From JBBAFS01 sp041655255 (GTDB lineage: Bacteria > Spirochaetota > Spirochaetia > Sphaerochaetales > Sphaerochaetaceae), in NCBI GenBank assembly GCA_041655255.1, contig JBBAFS010000020.1:1-25780 (forward strand): a stretch of DNA of 25,780 nucleotides. The letters run 5' to 3'. A program made the translations under genes and the position numbers. The notes under the pieces are model-generated. The model saw only the letters and a program-made list of their open reading frames with translations, did no database searches and was not told the DNA's origin. Below, piece by piece: positions 7,340 through 14,898 of this stretch; positions within the stretch are counted from its first letter, which is position 1, and the number at the start of each line of letters is the position of its first letter.

Positions 7340-8086
7340 CTATTTGATGATGTGGTTAAGAAACTGCTGTGTTCTTTTATTAGAAGGGTTATGAAAGAGA
7401 TTTTGAGGAGTATCAATTTCAATAATCTCACCAGCATCCATAAAGACAACCCGATCGGCCGCAGCTGAGGCAAATCCCATCTCGTGACTTACAATAAGCA
7501 TAGTCATCCCACTTTTTGCTAAAGAGAGCATCACATCTAAGACCTCTTTAATCATCTCAGGATCAAGGGCACTTGTTGGTTCATCAAACAACATAATCTT
7601 AGGGCTCATTGCCAATGCTCGGGCAATAGCGACACGTTGTTGTTGTCCACCGCTGAGTTTGTTAGGATAACTTTCGGCTTTATCAGAGAGACCTACCCGT
7701 TTAAGGAGACTTGAAGCTAATTCATAGGCTTCTTCTTTATTCATCCCTTTCACACGCATAGGGGCGAGGGTGATATTCTCAGTCACAGTCAGATGAGGAA
7801 ACAAATTAAAGTTTTGAAATACCATCCCAACTTCTTCACGAATCTTTCGAATATCGGCTGAGGTGCTGGTAATCTCTTCTCCATCGATAAAGATCTGTCC
7901 ACTTGTGGGAATTTCTAACATATTAACACTTCTAAGGAGAGTCGATTTACCACTACCTGAAGGGCCAATTATCACAACGACTTCCCCTTTTTGTACCTCT
8001 AAAGAGGCATTATTCACTGCATGAAGCGTCTCTTTGTGGTGGATATAATAATCTTTACATAAATTTACAATGTTAATTCGTGTCAT
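7340..8086 (-). CDS. polar amino acid ABC transporter, ATP-binding protein
   Basis: A 248-residue ATPase of the GlnQ/HisP/ArtP group that powers uptake of a polar amino acid. It contains Walker A GPSGSGKST (41-49), Q-loop Gln91, signature LSGGQQQR (144-151), Walker B with DEPTSALD (168-175) and H-loop His201. Length is standard and no key residue is missing. The ATG at 8086 lies inside the end of the permease gene (14-base overlap), so translation is coupled. It is the last gene of the binding protein-permease-ATPase operon. The substrate cannot be told from sequence; glutamine, arginine, cystine or similar are possible. An imperfect inverted repeat (7305-7315 with 7330-7342) overlaps the stop but is too weak to call a terminator. 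Confidence 0.95.
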   Translation of the reverse strand: MTRINIVNLCKDYYIHHKETLHAVNNASLEVQKGEVVVIIGPSGSGKSTLLRSVNMLEIPTSGQIFIDGEEITSTSADIRKIREEVGMVFQNFNLFPHLTVTENITLAPMRVKGMNKEEAYELASSLLKRVGLSDKAESYPNKLSGGQQQRVAIARALAMSPKIMLFDEPTSALDPEMIKEVLDVMLSLAKSGMTMLIVSHEMGFASAAADRVVFMDAGEIIEIDTPQNLFHNPSNKRTQQFLNHIIK

Positions 8087-8951
8087 GACGATGTAACCTC
8101 TCTTCTAAGATTCCCACTAAGCGAGAGAGCATGAGGGTAATAACAAGATACACTAAAGCGACAATAAACATCGTCTCAAGTGATAAAAACGTACGAGCAA
8201 TGTACTCTCGTCCTTTTCGTAATATGTCGGTCAAAGCAATAGTTGAAACAAGAGAAGAGTCTTTCAACATGGAGATAAACTCATTACCAATAGCTGGTAA
8301 AATAACTTTAATAGTTTGAGGTAAAATAATATATCTAAAGGCTTGTGAACGACTCATACCAAGGGCAATAGCAGCTTCCATTTGCCCTTTCGGGATAGCT
8401 TGGATTCCAGCTCGTACAATCTCTCCCATGTAGGCACCAAAACAGATAGCTAAAGCTGCAACTGCAGCTAACATCCCTTCAATACGGAACAATCTTCCCA
8501 TTGCGTAGTAAATAAAGATGAGTTGAACCAATAAAGGGATTCCACGAATCAACTCTACGTAGACTCCACTGATCATATTTACAATACGACTTTTAGAAAC
8601 AGCACCTAAGCCTGCAAACAACCCAATAATCACTGCCCCAATAATGGCGAAAATAGTAACTTGGAAGGTTGTAGGAGCTCCTTGAATAACGACTAAAAAA
8701 ATAGATCGATACGGTGTTGGAACAAATATGACTAATGATGAGAGAGTTACTAGCGCTAAAATAAAAGTGAGACGCCATGAATCAAAGACATGACCATCTC
8801 CTTTTTTAGGAATAAGAACTCCATCAGTCATATGAATTTGAGCAGGTTTCTTTACCCGCTCTTCATGGGCCATAGAGACCATCTTTTTAACTAAAGAAGG
8901 GTGTGCAATGTCGATGTTTTCTTGTTTTTCTTTTTTCATGTATACCCGCAT
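8073..8951 (-). CDS. polar amino acid ABC transporter permease with extended N-terminus
   Basis: A membrane-spanning subunit of the HisM/GlnP type. The conserved cytoplasmic loop that docks on the ATPase is clear (MEAAIALGMSRSQAFRYIIL, the EAA motif). Hydrophobic segments start at about residue 60 and continue to about residue 280. The first 58 residues are hydrophilic and charged, with an additional transmembrane helix at about 61-78 before the usual permease core, so the protein (292 residues) is longer than the common 215-250. Two in-frame ATGs, 8951 and 8939, begin the frame. GCGGG lies before the second and nothing good before the first, so 8939 is possible. It overlaps the ATPase gene by 14 bases and follows the binding protein gene after a stem-loop. 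Confidence 0.92.
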   Translation of the reverse strand: MRVYMKKEKQENIDIAHPSLVKKMVSMAHEERVKKPAQIHMTDGVLIPKKGDGHVFDSWRLTFILALVTLSSLVIFVPTPYRSIFLVVIQGAPTTFQVTIFAIIGAVIIGLFAGLGAVSKSRIVNMISGVYVELIRGIPLLVQLIFIYYAMGRLFRIEGMLAAVAALAICFGAYMGEIVRAGIQAIPKGQMEAAIALGMSRSQAFRYIILPQTIKVILPAIGNEFISMLKDSSLVSTIALTDILRKGREYIARTFLSLETMFIVALVYLVITLMLSRLVGILEERLHRHDTN

Positions 8952-8961
8952 ACATGAGTAG

Positions 8962-8987
8962 GCCGAAACCCTAGGTTGAGTTTCGGC
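8962..8987 (-). other. intercistronic stem-loop between binding protein and permease
   Basis: GCCGAAAC (8962-8969) and GTTTCGGC (8980-8987) form a perfect eight-pair stem with a ten-base loop, in the 61 bases between the binding-protein stop and the permease start. In the direction of transcription it is followed by CTACTCATG, not a T-run. It is therefore more likely an RNA-stabilising or partial-attenuation element than a full terminator. Confidence 0.65.
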
Positions 8988-9012
8988 TTCTCATGGTGAT
9001 TATCTTACAATA

Positions 9013-9765
9013 TTAGAGAATATTCCACTTCTCTTTGAGTGCAGCCATAGTACCATTAGCTTCTAAAGTGGCTAACGCCTCATTGAGAATCGCTAAGAAT
9101 TCACTATTTCCTTTTTTAACAGCAATTGCAATTTTTTCAGTCTCAGCAGCAACAGTACCTGTCACACTTAAGCGACCTGCATAGTTATCATTTTCTAACA
9201 CAAAGTCACTAGCAATAAGACTATCTGCAACAGCAGCGTCGACGTTTCTGTTAAGAAGGTCTTCGACAGCTAAGCCAATGTCATCATAAGCTTTGACAGT
9301 TACTCCATCAATTTTTTCAACAGCAAAGTGTCCAGTTGTCCCAATTTGAACACCAACAACTTTACCGCGTAATGCATTTCCGTCTGCTAAAGGGGCACTA
9401 CTCTTATTTACAATAATCGATTGAGTCACCTCTAAAATTGGATTGGTAAAATCCATTGAGTTTTTTCTCTCTTCGGTAACACTTACCCCAGAGGCAACAG
9501 CATCGTAGTGATTATTAGCTAAACCGGCAAAAATACCATCCCAAGCTGTGTTTTTTACTGTCATAGGAACACCGGCAACTTCTCCCATTGCCTCAACAAG
9601 TTCAACTTCAAAACCAGTTAACTTACCGTTCTCATCAACAAACTCTAATGGGGGCCAGGTAGCGTCGGAACCAAACACATATCCTTTTTTCTCTTTAGCT
9701 CCTCCAGCAAAGAGAGAAGCAACGACTAAAAGTGAGACGAAAGTCACCAATAATATTCTTTTCAT
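9013..9765 (-). CDS. polar amino acid ABC transporter, periplasmic binding protein
   Basis: A 250-residue family 3 solute-binding protein that captures an amino acid and delivers it to the permease. Residues 1-20 are a signal peptide (basic MKR, hydrophobic LLVTFVSLLVVASLFA) and cleavage after Ala20 would leave GGAKEKKG. No cysteine is present there, so it is not a standard lipoprotein. The mature part opens with VFGSDATWPPLEFVDENGKL and contains GFEVELVEAMGE and WDGIFAGLANNHYDAVASG, hallmarks of the family. The ATG at 9765 is supported by GGAG seven bases upstream, about 22 bases after the predicted transcription start. It is the first and probably most highly expressed gene of the operon, being followed by a stem-loop. 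Confidence 0.93.
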   Translation of the reverse strand: MKRILLVTFVSLLVVASLFAGGAKEKKGYVFGSDATWPPLEFVDENGKLTGFEVELVEAMGEVAGVPMTVKNTAWDGIFAGLANNHYDAVASGVSVTEERKNSMDFTNPILEVTQSIIVNKSSAPLADGNALRGKVVGVQIGTTGHFAVEKIDGVTVKAYDDIGLAVEDLLNRNVDAAVADSLIASDFVLENDNYAGRLSVTGTVAAETEKIAIAVKKGNSEFLAILNEALATLEANGTMAALKEKWNIL

Positions 9766-9794
9766 TGAAACACTCCATCAATTTGATGTTATAG

Positions 9795-9823
9795 AATTTA
9801 CATAATTATACAGGGAGTGTCAA
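9795..9823 (-). promoter_or_regulatory. strong sigma-70-type promoter of the amino acid importer operon
   Basis: On the minus strand the perfect -35 hexamer TTGACA (9823-9818) is followed after exactly 17 bases by TAAATT (9800-9795, four of six). The predicted start near 9788 leaves a leader of about 22 bases before ATG 9765. A TATAAT string inside the spacer is too close to TTGACA to be its partner. Confidence 0.65.
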
Positions 9824-9841
9824 TGTAACGTGCATAAATAT

Positions 9842-10309
9842 TCAAATAAAGAGGGTGCCGATGATACCGACAATCAATCCCAAAAAGGTTCCACCGAGTA
9901 CTTGGGTAAAGGAGTGCCCTAACATTGTCTTGAGGTTTTCTGGAGAGAACTCTCCTTCAGAGTGGATTTGTGCTAACAGGCGGCTCCACTCGTTAATGAC
10001 TTGAGCTTGTTTACCAGCAGCTCTTCGTATCCCCATTGCGTCGTGCATGATAATTAAACTAAAGGTGATACTCATGGCAAAGGCTAAAGAGGAGACCCCT
10101 TCGGTGATGAATACACTTGTTGTAAGAGCTACGACCATTGCTGTATGGCTTGAAGGCATCCCTCCTGTAGAGAAAAAGAGTTCAGTTTTAAATTTGCGTT
10201 CAATTGGCCACACTAAAAAGGGTTTGAGTAGTTGGGCAAAGAATACTCCCCCAAATGCAACTAACAAGGCTCTGTTTGTGAGCAAAATATCCATGGGCTT
10301 ACTGTACAT
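9842..10309 (-). CDS. DUF212 / divergent PAP2-family membrane protein
   Basis: A 155-residue membrane protein of the DUF212 family (PF02681), distantly related to PAP2 acid phosphatases and vanadium haloperoxidases. Diagnostic segments are GGMPSSHTA, DAMGIRRAAGKQA and the C-terminal MLGHSFTQVLGGTFLGLIVG. Four to five hydrophobic stretches are visible. A lipid phosphate phosphatase role is possible but unproven, because the canonical PAP2 triad is only partly present. I chose ATG 10309, preceded six bases away by AGGG. The frame can be extended to a TTG at 10330, but that has no ribosome site and lies in a hairpin. It is oriented opposite to the MFS gene, with 72 bases between. Confidence 0.85.
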   Translation of the reverse strand: MYSKPMDILLTNRALLVAFGGVFFAQLLKPFLVWPIERKFKTELFFSTGGMPSSHTAMVVALTTSVFITEGVSSLAFAMSITFSLIIMHDAMGIRRAAGKQAQVINEWSRLLAQIHSEGEFSPENLKTMLGHSFTQVLGGTFLGLIVGIIGTLFI

Positions 10310-10326
10310 CAAACACCCTATTAAGA

Positions 10327-10348
10327 GCAATAGATTGGTATCTATTGC
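10327..10348. repeat. perfect 9-bp inverted repeat in the divergent intergenic region
   Basis: GCAATAGAT (10327-10335) and ATCTATTGC (10340-10348) are exact inverted copies around a TGGT loop. The repeat lies between the divergent DUF212 and MFS starts. It could be an operator for a dimeric regulator or an RNA hairpin in the DUF212 leader. There is no T-run, so I do not call it a terminator. Confidence 0.5.
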
Positions 10349-10357
10349 AACAGTGCT

Positions 10358-10378
10358 CCTATTTCGATTACAAATAGG
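10358..10378 (+). promoter_or_regulatory. inverted repeat covering the MFS ribosome site
   Basis: CCTATTT (10358-10364) and AAATAGG (10372-10378) are a perfect seven-base inverted repeat with a seven-base loop. The right arm contains the only Shine-Dalgarno-like string (TAGG) just before ATG 10382, so in RNA the stem would hide the ribosome site. Confidence 0.45.
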
Positions 10379-10381
10379 TCA

Positions 10382-11554
10382 ATGAAACAATCAACACTCC
10401 TTAACAGCGCCTCCTTTGTAGGTCAATTTGCTATATCGATGGTAAACCTCGCTTTTGTCTACTATCTCACCAAGAGTTTCTTTGTAAGTGCTACGATGAT
10501 TGGACTTGCTGCAACACTCTACACAGGATCATATTTTATCTTTTGCTTGGTATTAGAACCCCTTACCTCATCGATGAAGCCACGACATAGTGTTGAACTA
10601 TCGATGATAGGGATGGCCTTCTCAGTGGGGGTTATATTATATACCAATCACATCGCTGTTGTTTTGGTAATGTTAGTGATGTATGGATTTTTCATGTCTT
10701 TTTTGTGGCCTCAAGTAGAAACGTGGTTAGCACGAGGAAAAGAGGGACGTGAATTAAGTAACGCAACAAGTAGCTTTAATGTCTCGTGGAGCGTAGGGAC
10801 AGCATTATCACCCCTTGTTACTGGAGCATTGGTCATGCGTAACACAAAAGCTCCTTTATATCTTGGAGTTATCTTATTTATTATCACATATCTCTTTGTT
10901 GCTATATCAACAAAAAGACACCCTCATCTTAGGGCAATTACCAGTGAAAAAGAGCACATCGAACGTGGTGATAAAGTCGATGAGAGCACCCCTTTAAGAT
11001 TCGTTTCGTGGGGTGGGGTGGTTACTGTGTATACCGCCTTGGCTGTTATATTAAACATCTTCCCCCTTTATGCTATGGATGAACTCCCTTTTAATGAACA
11101 GACAGTTGGAATTCTTCTTTTATTGAGAGGAGGAGCGACAGTAGTGATGTTTTACTATTTAGGAAAAACTGAGTGGTGGCATTTTAACAAAACGCTAATT
11201 CTTATCACACTGCTGTTATTCTCTTTATTATGCGTGTGGGGAACAATGATTAGTTCGTTTCTCTCATATGCACTTTTTTTCTTCTTATTTGGGATTCTTT
11301 TTGCCGCAAGTTACTCCTATTCGATCTTCCATGGAGCTTCAGGGTCACTACACCGATCTAAAAGAATGCTCATTCATGAAACACTGTTGACCTTAGGTAC
11401 TATTATTGGGTCACTCGTGGGAGGTTTTGTATACCAAAAGATAAACTTTGATACCGTATTGTACGTATGTGCGATTGTGGTCCTTATTCCAGTGTTGTTC
11501 TCTGGAGTCTCTTCCCTTTTTGCAAGAGAAAAGGTGCTCAAAAGAGCACCTTAA
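10382..11554 (+). CDS. major facilitator superfamily transporter
   Basis: A 390-residue protein with about twelve hydrophobic helices in two halves, separated by a charged cytoplasmic loop (about residues 175-205, rich in K, R, E, H). The first half has MFS-like features, such as the GLAATLYTGSYF helix, SSMKPRHSVELSMIG between helices 2 and 3, and FLWPQVETWLARG after helix 4. The substrate cannot be inferred. The ATG at 10382 follows a poor, hairpin-embedded AGG. The last codons and stop overlap a GC-rich inverted repeat (11531-11552) that serves as terminator of the convergent citrate synthase gene, only four bases away. Confidence 0.88.
   Translation: MKQSTLLNSASFVGQFAISMVNLAFVYYLTKSFFVSATMIGLAATLYTGSYFIFCLVLEPLTSSMKPRHSVELSMIGMAFSVGVILYTNHIAVVLVMLVMYGFFMSFLWPQVETWLARGKEGRELSNATSSFNVSWSVGTALSPLVTGALVMRNTKAPLYLGVILFIITYLFVAISTKRHPHLRAITSEKEHIERGDKVDESTPLRFVSWGGVVTVYTALAVILNIFPLYAMDELPFNEQTVGILLLLRGGATVVMFYYLGKTEWWHFNKTLILITLLLFSLLCVWGTMISSFLSYALFFFLFGILFAASYSYSIFHGASGSLHRSKRMLIHETLLTLGTIIGSLVGGFVYQKINFDTVLYVCAIVVLIPVLFSGVSSLFAREKVLKRAP
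11531..11552 (-). terminator. Rho-independent terminator of citrate synthase, inside the MFS coding end
   Basis: AAGGTGCTC (11531-11539), loop AAAA, GAGCACCTT (11544-11552): a perfect nine-pair stem with a tetraloop. On the minus strand it is followed by TTCTCTTG after the two T of the stem, i.e. a TTTTCTCTT tract, as expected for termination of the gene ending at 11559. The stem encodes the last residues of the MFS protein and enters its TAA stop. On the plus strand an A-tract precedes it but only TAATACCTT follows, so termination is weaker in that direction. Confidence 0.7.
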
Positions 11555-11558
11555 TACC

Positions 11559-12857
11559 TTAGCGTTCGCTAATTGGGGGAACTTCTCGGCTAATATTACC
11601 ACTGTAGACCTGTCTTGGTCGTCCGATTTTCCCGTATGGGTCTTTTTCCCACTCAAGCCAGTGTGCAATCCATCCAGGTAAACGTCCCATAGAGAACATA
11701 GCAGTGAACATATTCAATGGGATTCCAATGTGACGGAAAATAAGACCTGTGTAAAAATCGACATTAGGGTAGAGATTTCGCTCATTGAAGTAGTCATCTT
11801 TGACAGCTAACTCTTCAAGTTCAATAGCAAAATCTAACAGTGGGTCACTAATTTCAGCTTCTTCTAAAATTTCTTGGTACAGTTTTTTTGCAATCTTCGA
11901 TCTTGGATCGTATGTTTTGTAGACACGGTGACCAAATCCACTGAGACGGAAGTTACTGTTTTTTTCTTTAGCTCGCGCTATGAGAGACTTTGGAGACTCT
12001 CCTTTATCAAAAGCATCGGTAATCATCTCAATGACAGCTTGGTTAGCTCCTCCATGTTTTGGACCCCACAAAGCACAAATACCAGCACTTACAGATGCAT
12101 ATAAATTAGCACCACTACTACCAGTGAGCCGTACAGCAGTTGTTGAACAGTTTTGTTCGTGATCTGCGTGTAAGATAAGAAGCTGGTTTAACGCCTTTAC
12201 GTGCAAGGGATTAATCATGTATTCAGAAACAGGTGTCCTAAACATCATATTTAAGAAGTTTTCACAATAGCTATACTTGTATGACGGATCAACGAAATCT
12301 AATCCGTTAAGATGGCGATAAATAAAAGCAATAATAGTTCTAATTTTAGAAATAAGACGGGTGACAGCGAAATCGAGTTGCAACTCGGGATCAATTTCAT
12401 CCATCTCTGGATAGAAAGAGGAGAGAGAGACACTCATTGCAGCTAAGATACTCATAGGGTGAGCTTTAAAAGGGTAACTGTTAAATGTTGATTGCATATC
12501 AACATGTAAAAGAGACTCTTTGTTAAGTAAATCGGAATACCGCAATCGTTCAGTTGCGTTGGGGAGCTCTCCTTTGATTAATAAATAGGCGACCTCAACG
12601 AAATCACATTTCTCAACTAAGTCTTCAATATCATATCCACGGTAACGTAAGATTCCCTGTTCACCGTTCACGTAGCAGATACTGCTCATACAGCTTCCAG
12701 TATTCACAAATCCAGGGTCATAGGTAATATACCCAGTCTCTTTACGCAAAGAGTGGATATCAATAGATTTATCACCCATACGATCTGTAATAATCGGAAT
12801 CTTATGAGGCTCTCTATTCGGAAGTATTAGTGTTGCAAACTCTTTATTCAATTCCAT
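11559..12857 (-). CDS. gltA: citrate synthase, type I
   Basis: Condenses acetyl-CoA and oxaloacetate to citrate in the cytoplasm. The 432 residues match the hexameric type I bacterial enzymes, including the N-terminal strand domain (residues 1-60). The catalytic triad is visible: His268 in GPKHGGANQ, His310 in GFGHRVYKTYDPR and Asp367 in VDFYTGLI, corresponding to E. coli His264, His305 and Asp362. SMGRLPGWIAHWLEW and RPRQVYSG near the C-terminus are also typical. ATG 12857 is set by AGGAGG five bases upstream. It starts 19 bases after the hydroxyacid dehydrogenase gene and is probably co-transcribed. In a fermentative organism its likely use is making 2-oxoglutarate and glutamate rather than a full cycle. 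A strong terminator follows. Confidence 0.96.
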   Translation of the reverse strand: MELNKEFATLILPNREPHKIPIITDRMGDKSIDIHSLRKETGYITYDPGFVNTGSCMSSICYVNGEQGILRYRGYDIEDLVEKCDFVEVAYLLIKGELPNATERLRYSDLLNKESLLHVDMQSTFNSYPFKAHPMSILAAMSVSLSSFYPEMDEIDPELQLDFAVTRLISKIRTIIAFIYRHLNGLDFVDPSYKYSYCENFLNMMFRTPVSEYMINPLHVKALNQLLILHADHEQNCSTTAVRLTGSSGANLYASVSAGICALWGPKHGGANQAVIEMITDAFDKGESPKSLIARAKEKNSNFRLSGFGHRVYKTYDPRSKIAKKLYQEILEEAEISDPLLDFAIELEELAVKDDYFNERNLYPNVDFYTGLIFRHIGIPLNMFTAMFSMGRLPGWIAHWLEWEKDPYGKIGRPRQVYSGNISREVPPISER

Positions 12858-12876
12858 GTCATCCTCCTACTAAATA

Positions 12877-13761
12877 TTACATCTTACTGCTTAAGCGCTT
12901 TAATGCAAGAATTAACGATTGTGTCCCATTTCGCCCATTGTTGCCACCCTGTAGTGAAACATATAGTTGCTCCACTAAAGCAAGGCCGGGGAGGGCTAAG
13001 CCCATAGATCGTGCCTCTTCTAAGGCAATTCCCATATCTTTGACAAAGTGATCGACCATAAACCCTGGATTATAATCCTCTTTCACAATTCGTGGACCGT
13101 AGTTATCTAACGACCAACATCCAGCTGCACCTTTACCAATAGTTGATATTAATTGTTCAACATCTAAATTGGCACTTTGGGCATATAGGAGTGATTCACA
13201 CAACCCTACCATCGTCCCTGCAATAAGGATTTGGTTCGCCATCTTTGTGTGTTGGCCACTTCCCGCTTCTCCCATTAACGTAAAAGATTTCCCCATCTTC
13301 TCAAAAAATGGGAGTGCTGTGTTAAATGACAACTCATCCCCACCTACCATGATGGTTAAACGTGCTTCTTTCGCTCCAACATCCCCGCCACTGACAGGAG
13401 CATCTAAGCTCCTTAAGCCAGCTTTGGAAGCTTCTTGGTTTATCTTTATCGCCAAAGAGGGTTTAGTTGTTGTCATATCGACAAGAAGTGCCCCTTTTTT
13501 CGCATTGGCAATAATTCCGTCACTTCCAAAATAGACTTGTTCAACATCTTGAGGATGTCCAACAATGGTAAATATTATATCTGACTTAGAGGCCACTTCT
13601 TTTACTGAATCACACGCAATAGCTCCTTCTTGCACCAGAGCTTCAGTTTTACTCTTTGTTCGATTGTATACATACATTTTTTCACTTAGAGGAAGAATGT
13701 GCGAACACATATATCTTCCCATAACGCCGGTACCAATCCACCCAATAATAGGTTTACTCAT
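12877..13761 (-). CDS. beta-hydroxyacid dehydrogenase (3-hydroxyisobutyrate dehydrogenase family)
   Basis: A 294-residue NAD(P)-dependent oxidoreductase. It has the N-terminal Rossmann motif GWIGTGVMG (7-15), the substrate-binding DAPVSGG (120-126) and the catalytic Lys173 in GSGQHTKMANQ, followed by the all-helical C-terminal domain. Members act on 3-hydroxyisobutyrate, tartronate semialdehyde, or glyoxylate/succinic semialdehyde. The exact substrate is not readable here. Start ATG 13761 has CAGGAGG eight bases upstream. The gene is first in a two-gene unit with citrate synthase and is read from a promoter at 13790-13819. The pairing does not match a known pathway and may be housekeeping. 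Confidence 0.88.
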   Translation of the reverse strand: MSKPIIGWIGTGVMGRYMCSHILPLSEKMYVYNRTKSKTEALVQEGAIACDSVKEVASKSDIIFTIVGHPQDVEQVYFGSDGIIANAKKGALLVDMTTTKPSLAIKINQEASKAGLRSLDAPVSGGDVGAKEARLTIMVGGDELSFNTALPFFEKMGKSFTLMGEAGSGQHTKMANQILIAGTMVGLCESLLYAQSANLDVEQLISTIGKGAAGCWSLDNYGPRIVKEDYNPGFMVDHFVKDMGIALEEARSMGLALPGLALVEQLYVSLQGGNNGRNGTQSLILALKRLSSKM

Positions 13762-13789
13762 CTGAAAGACCTCCTGAGGTTACCCGATT

Positions 13790-13819
13790 AATATACACTA
13801 TCTCTAATTCCTTGCTCAA
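13790..13819 (-). promoter_or_regulatory. promoter of the hydroxyacid dehydrogenase-citrate synthase unit
   Basis: On the minus strand TTGAGC (13819-13814) lies 18 bases from TATATT (13795-13790, five of six). It would start transcription about 20 bases before ATG 13761, just ahead of the AGGAGG ribosome site. Confidence 0.5.
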
Positions 13820-13880
13820 CTGTCACCAGCGAGATAAAAAAAGGCTTCTTACACCACATCTTCAAAGAGAGTTTCTCTAC

Positions 13881-13909
13881 TTGACGCCTAAGAAGTAGAT
13901 GCGTACCAT
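13881..13909 (+). promoter_or_regulatory. promoter of the carbohydrate operon
   Basis: TTGACG (13881-13886, five of six) and TACCAT (13904-13909, four of six) are separated by 17 bases. The predicted start near 13916 gives a leader of about 26 bases ending in AGAGG before ATG 13942. The word CTACTTGA is repeated at 13878-13885 and 13923-13930, over the -35 and in the leader. Confidence 0.45.
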
Positions 13910-13941
13910 CGGCTATAGGTGTCTACTTGAAGAGGTAATGT

Positions 13942-14898
13942 ATGAGTAAGAAAATCTATCGCATTGGTATTATGGGATATGGTCAAGTGGCACAAAATCA
14001 GATGAGAGTAGCTATCGATTCATCCGACCGAGTAGAATTAGGAGCCGTAGCTTCACTAGGGAACAAAGAAGTAAAGAACTTTAGTGGTCCAGTATATGAT
14101 AACTACGAAGATCTTTTAAAAGACGATTCAATAGACATTATGTATATCTCTACACCAAATACCATGCATCCACACTGGACGATTAAAAGCTTAGAAGCTC
14201 AAAAGCATGTGTTGTGTGAAAAACCCCTTGCGATGAATAAAGAAGATTTTTTGCAAGTGAAAGAGGCGGCATTACAGAGTAACAAAGCACTCATGGAAGG
14301 TTTTATGTATCGGTACATGAAACGGATGGATCGTCTTGATGAAGTACTCGCCAGTGGTATCATTGGAGATATTACTTACATCTCTTCAAATTTCTTCTCG
14401 TTGCGTAGCAGGCTCACTGGAATTCGAAGTAGTAAGAAATTAGGAGGTGGAAGCTTATGGGATTTGGGAGTCTATCCCATTAGTCTGATTAGCCATCTGT
14501 TCCCCAACCAAAAACCTACCTATGTCACTGCATTAGCGAAACAAGAGGGGGAGGTAGATGCGTATGTAGCAGGAGAGATGGGCTTTTCATCAAAAGTCAT
14601 AGCCTCTTTTAGTTGTGGATGGATTAGTGATGTGAGAACGATAGAGACCCGTATTATAGGGACAAAAGGTGTTATCGAAGTAGAGCGTCTGTTTAATTGG
14701 GAGGGAGGATCACTCAGTATCATAACAGATCAAGGTAAAACAACCGAAGAGTTCAGTAAAGAAGATCCTTTTTTATTAGAGTTACATAACTATGTTGATC
14801 ATCTTGAACAAAGTGAACCACTACGTATCACCCTAGATCAAAGTGAACACATTATTGAATTGATGAATATGGTGGAAAAAGCGATACTGTTCATATGA
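13942..14898 (+). CDS. Gfo/Idh/MocA-family NAD(P)-dependent oxidoreductase
   Basis: A 318-residue sugar or polyol dehydrogenase. The N-terminal Rossmann fold has GIMGYGQVAQNQ (residues 8-19). The family motif CEKPLAMN supplies the catalytic lysine, EGFMYRY follows, and GGGSLWDLGVYPISL holds the substrate-side aspartate. This D-x-G-V-Y form resembles the xylose/dihydrodiol dehydrogenase subgroup rather than inositol 2-dehydrogenase (IolG), so I do not call it iolG. ATG 13942 is preceded by AAGAGG. Its TGA overlaps the ATG of the histidine kinase (ATGA), so the enzyme and the sensor are translationally coupled. It is the first gene of the eight-gene carbohydrate operon and probably oxidises the imported compound or a derivative. 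Confidence 0.9.
   Translation: MSKKIYRIGIMGYGQVAQNQMRVAIDSSDRVELGAVASLGNKEVKNFSGPVYDNYEDLLKDDSIDIMYISTPNTMHPHWTIKSLEAQKHVLCEKPLAMNKEDFLQVKEAALQSNKALMEGFMYRYMKRMDRLDEVLASGIIGDITYISSNFFSLRSRLTGIRSSKKLGGGSLWDLGVYPISLISHLFPNQKPTYVTALAKQEGEVDAYVAGEMGFSSKVIASFSCGWISDVRTIETRIIGTKGVIEVERLFNWEGGSLSIITDQGKTTEEFSKEDPFLLELHNYVDHLEQSEPLRITLDQSEHIIELMNMVEKAILFI

Noticed and set aside
7305..7342. Possible terminator after the amino acid ABC ATPase
   Set aside because: The stem is AT-rich, needs a two-base bulge, overlaps the stop codon and has no clear T-run in the direction of transcription.
13845..13895. CTTCTTA and TAAGAAG inverted pair upstream of the carbohydrate operon
   Set aside because: The arms are only seven bases and are separated by 37 bases, which is easily explained by chance.
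13942..14898. Calling the Gfo/Idh/MocA protein inositol 2-dehydrogenase
   Set aside because: The GGGSLWDLGVYPI stretch matches the xylose/dihydrodiol dehydrogenase subgroup more than the IolG pattern.
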